Shown one piece after another: positions 21,901-23,534 of a stretch of DNA of 23,534 nucleotides. The position numbers were made by a program, and so were the translations under genes. This stretch comes from a virus. Positions within the stretch are counted from its first letter, which is position 1. Every line of letters begins with the position of its first letter. The DNA lies in IMG/VR virus record IMGVR_UViG_3300020442_001684, positions 1-23,534 of that record; one strand, 5' to 3'. The notes under the pieces were generated by a model. The model was not told the origin of the DNA and searched no databases. It saw only the letters and a program-made list of their open reading frames with translations.

Positions 21901-23534
21901 TAGTATGTAAAGCAAGAAACAATCTCACTTAATCCATAATCTTTTACCCAAAAACCTATACCACCGTCATGTACTTGGGTGTATGTGTGAAAAACCATAC
22001 TGCCGGCTGTGCCTGAAGCAACAACTGATCCATCAATGATAGCACCTACACCACCTGTTGAGAAAGCACTAGATTCTTTAATGTATGGTGATTTCAGTAT
22101 TGTTGCACCTGGTTTAAGTCTCAAATATACACCACCAATAGTTGCATCATTTGGATCTGTTGGTGTGGTTGTACCAAGACTAAATCCAGTTAAACCTTTC
22201 ATCAAAATACCTTCGATCATTACACCACTGTCAAGGTAAAACATTGTTTCATTCTCGTTTGGTATTCCGTTATCACCGTTACCAGCCGCTGGTTGAATAA
22301 TACAGTTACGTTGTCCATCTCCAACAATAGTAACATTAGCTGGTACTGTAATTGGAAGAACTTCATTATATGTTCCGTCTTTGATAAAGATTGTAGCTGG
22401 TGTTCTGTTTACCGTATCTGCCGCAATATATTCACAAGCATATTTTACACTTGCAAAAGCATAGTCAATTGCTTGTCCATGATTTACATCATCAGCACTA
22501 CTGGTGGAATCTTCTGCTACATAATAAATTTTATCATTTGCACCTGCAAACTGCCAACTGTATGTTGACCCATCTGGTGTTTGTAGATACTTACCTGCAT
22601 TGCCAGCCGTGTTTGGAAGCACATAACTAGCACCTGCAACAAATTCTTCCCAATAATTGTTTGTGTTTAAATCTACAAAAAAGTCTGCGCCTGCTGTGTG
22701 ATCTACTAGACAAATATATGTACTAACACTTTGTTTTACGATATCATCTTTTAGATATGCTGTAGCTGTGGTCCAGTTACCCATGTAACGTATGCCACTA
22801 TTAAATTTTTGCCATTTGCCTGCGGCTAAATCTGTTGCAAAAGTTCCTGAAGTATGTCCTTCTAATACAATATATGAGTTACCGCCATAGATAACAACAT
22901 CATTTATAGCGTAGTCAGTTGCAGTTGACCAATCACCTCTAGAATTTACACCTGTGCTAAATGCTTGCCATTGAGCTACTTGAGTATCAGGTTGTTGACC
23001 TGTATTATCTTGCAATGCTTTATAAACATTACCACCGTAACGAACAGTCTGTCCAATCAAATAAGCTGTACCGCTATTCCATACTCCTTGGAAATCATTA
23101 CCACTTAAAAAATTCTCAAAATATACAGTATTAGTAGGAAGATTACCTGTACTATTTGCTATACAACGATAGATATTGGCTCCATATGCTACCAAATCTC
23201 CTGGCTGATAAGCAGTTCCAGAATTGTAAACACCTTCTGCACTTATGCCTTCAACAAACTTATCCCAATAAGTTGTCAGTGTAGGAAGATTTGCTGTAGT
23301 ATCTTGTTTTGCAATATAGACCTGTGAACCGTACTTGACAAGATCATTCTTTTGATATCCTTTTGCACCATCAAAATCACCTTCCCATTGTATACCATCT
23401 GCAAACTGACTCCAGTATGTTGCATTCGGAGGGGTTTGTCCTTGTGCATCTAGTATACAAATATATACTTTACCACCATGGGTAACACCATCGCCTACAC
23501 GATATTGCGTTGCATTATCATAAACTTGTCTAAA
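18963..23534 (-). CDS. Giant tail fibre protein, 5' end outside the window (1523 residues visible)
   Basis: The frame stays open to the window edge, and the repeats continue across it, so base 23195 is not the start. Visible parts in order: six repeats of about 50 residues (1-303), a linker, and a beta-helix-like region (about 340-480: ATIFIKDGTYNEVLPITVPA, NVTIVGDG). Then come FCCH-type modules common in phage fibres (MTGHGYSNGDLVQNISGV; LNGNSYYANNVTANTVEL) and a cupredoxin-like module with HPLYFSTTPDGTHNGG and CVNHPGMGG. A conserved C-terminal part includes DQDGNFRVGSYFRVDQATGR, AVPTEQAVKTYVDG and the final ATLPASPSVGDFLMI. This modular build is typical of long fibres of marine T4-like phages. 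It is directly followed by the presumed adhesin gene. The protein attaches to the baseplate through the N-terminus, which is not seen here. Confidence 0.85.
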   Translation of the reverse strand, partial: FRQVYDNATQYRVGDGVTHGGKVYICILDAQGQTPPNATYWSQFADGIQWEGDFDGAKGYQKNDLVKYGSQVYIAKQDTTANLPTLTTYWDKFVEGISAEGVYNSGTAYQPGDLVAYGANIYRCIANSTGNLPTNTVYFENFLSGNDFQGVWNSGTAYLIGQTVRYGGNVYKALQDNTGQQPDTQVAQWQAFSTGVNSRGDWSTATDYAINDVVIYGGNSYIVLEGHTSGTFATDLAAGKWQKFNSGIRYMGNWTTATAYLKDDIVKQSVSTYICLVDHTAGADFFVDLNTNNYWEEFVAGASYVLPNTAGNAGKYLQTPDGSTYSWQFAGANDKIYYVAEDSTSSADDVNHGQAIDYAFASVKYACEYIAADTVNRTPATIFIKDGTYNEVLPITVPANVTIVGDGQRNCIIQPAAGNGDNGIPNENETMFYLDSGVMIEGILMKGLTGFSLGTTTPTDPNDATIGGVYLRLKPGATILKSPYIKESSAFSTGGVGAIIDGSVVASGTAGSMVFHTYTQVHDGGIGFWVKDYGLSEIVSCFTYYCDMGYVCTGGGKIRALNGNNSYGTYGAISIGFDANEVPLSGYMYGDTVEYQASTLNTPDGFTVGDVITIGTDTSVAVSSVSNEQQCTVVTSGAHGLAEGDMIAFSGVTPVAWQELLGSHGTASMYNRTWYADVVDSTTFRICTNADLTNYFDTRNVAGWGVVTETISDATRANPVVVTMTGHGYSNGDLVQNISGVVGMTQLNGNSYYANNVTANTVELYTDAGLTTTLDGTGFSAYVSGGTAERVLTGTAFGGGNILKFKTTSTVANIQTNLNPATKHRLVLNDIQRGYTGQSIKVHVQNDGSGNKFWFDGQELPTLKMDTKHRMYIFEQNDLSNNNHPLYFSTTPDGTHNGGTEYNPTKDAATGLSGNAVEYYLDGVLQANLAAYNTGFNAATQREVRVVGATADLYAVCVNHPGMGGTTPYTSSNGVYDPATGVLVLTIGSHNLVAGDFVHIDTDSITFTCTQDSNATNHTYPRSSDPANTSWYVKIIDVAATTITVNVGASPVGQQYAHTYISSTANNISSTHQNIVIDYTTTTQHSTADAFRERFTGVTRYPYANNSTITAQDGQSADLVNTGNANQGQFGFALVLAGLPEEPRAGASIEFITGHTYNPTDNSDITEAPRYGADSLTYIITAVTGFNQTQDPVLKGTCTVTLATEKQNTSATYYGQKFKIRYGYSQVRLTGHDFLSIGTGGRTTTNYPGEPTQAASQGNEVTETYPGRVYYVSTDQDGNFRVGSYFRVDQATGRATLDASAFDLAGLTSLRLGSIGAQLGESINEFSSDGTLSGNSNTAVPTEQAVKTYVDGVTGANITTIGTVTSGTLGDGAAISTVTTNLGSDATGDVYYRNASGKLTRLGIGSAEQSLTVSGSGIPEWADASGGYQYEVKTANFNAVKGKAYLVDTSSSVQATLPASPSVGDFLMIIDATGSADTNKITVARNGNIIHGKEEDLEIDYSETALELVYMDATNGWRITNLV
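20635..21020 (-). other. Cupredoxin-like module within the giant tail fibre
   Basis: The segment from about GNKFWFDGQELPTLKMD to CVNHPGMGG has the order of a type I copper domain. A His lies in NNNHPLYFST (bases 20868-20888), and a Cys, His and Met in VCVNHPGMGG (about 20641-20670; Cys +3 His, +6 Met). Plastocyanin uses Cys, +3 His, +8 Met, so the Met spacing is shorter here. Similar segments are common in marine phage fibres as I recall. Copper binding is not shown. Confidence 0.5.
22626..23534 (-). repeat. Six tandem protein repeats of about 50 residues, carbohydrate-binding-module-like
   Basis: Repeat units, from the window edge inward, occupy about 23534-23388, 23387-23241, 23240-23094, 23093-22944, 22943-22788 and 22787-22626. 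The shared pattern is G.W...T.Y..GD.V.YGG..Y.......T...P......W..F..G, with a Trp or Tyr at the start and the end. It resembles short chitin/cellulose-binding modules (CBM5/12 type) that are often repeated in phage fibres. The last unit is the most divergent. More units may lie beyond the window. Confidence 0.75.

Noticed and set aside
20361-22630. Several plus-strand frames inside the giant fibre gene
   Set aside because: They are Cys/Ile/Ser-rich shadows of the fibre repeats, with no ribosome sites or recognisable domains.
23193-23195. Start of the giant fibre at 23195
   Set aside because: The codon is TTG within a repeat unit. The frame and the repeats continue to the window edge.
1-23534. 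tRNA genes, CRISPR arrays, integrase, insertion sequences
   Set aside because: None was recognised by eye. A tRNAscan-type run was not possible, so a tRNA cannot be formally excluded, but no free gap is long enough for more than one.

Overview
The window looks like part of the genome of a T4-like marine myophage. The DNA is AT-rich, the genes are packed with overlaps of 1 to 50 bases, and no gene-free gap exceeds 300 bases. Three proteins resemble T4 head-tail connector proteins: gp13-like, gp14-like and gp15-like. There is also a cut-off dNMP kinase of the type seen in marine T4-like phages, two large tail fibres, and late promoters close to the T4 TATAAATA element. A phage ALA synthase of the Shemin pathway suggests an alphaproteobacterial host (SAR11, SAR116 or roseobacter type). 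This is an inference. No tRNA, CRISPR array, integrase or insertion sequence was seen by eye.

Layout: (1) Bases 1-2996, minus strand: dNMP kinase (3' end outside the window), gp13-like neck protein, an HExxH metallopeptidase that begins with a capsid-targeting-like peptide, and a Lys-rich conserved protein of unknown role. (2) Bases 3083-8211, plus strand: gp14-like protein, gp15-like tail sheath stabiliser, a tail fibre with a self-cleaving S74 chaperone, and a Nudix hydrolase. (3) Bases 8208-11265, minus strand: hldD-like, hldE-like, cupin and SGNH genes, a sugar (ADP-heptose) operon behind a near-consensus sigma70-type promoter. (4) Bases 11336-13324, plus strand: a small ORF, 5-aminolevulinate synthase and a ferredoxin-dependent bilin reductase (PcyA/PcyX-like), a tetrapyrrole and bilin module behind a perfect late promoter element. 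(5) Bases 13321-17185, minus strand: GT9-like glycosyltransferase, NodU-type carbamoyltransferase and a 354-residue protein with an internal duplication, behind a second strong sigma70-type promoter. (6) Bases 17248-23534, minus strand: a giant tail fibre (5' end outside the window), a Gly/Cys-rich protein in the position of the T4 gp38 adhesin, and an unknown 229-residue protein.

How the parts may fit together: blocks 1, 2 and 6 build the neck, tail and fibres. Blocks 3 and 5 look like a glycan route, with ADP-heptose synthesis, sugar transfer and carbamoylation. It may modify the host envelope or the virion. Block 4 supplies the first committed enzyme of heme synthesis in alphaproteobacteria and an enzyme that reduces biliverdin. 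The heme oxygenase needed between them is not in this window.

Three points merit most attention. The late promoter element lies exactly 5 bases before the ATG of four genes, which predicts leaderless late mRNAs. The presumed adhesin has about 34 cysteines. The metallopeptidase appears to be marked for packaging inside the head.
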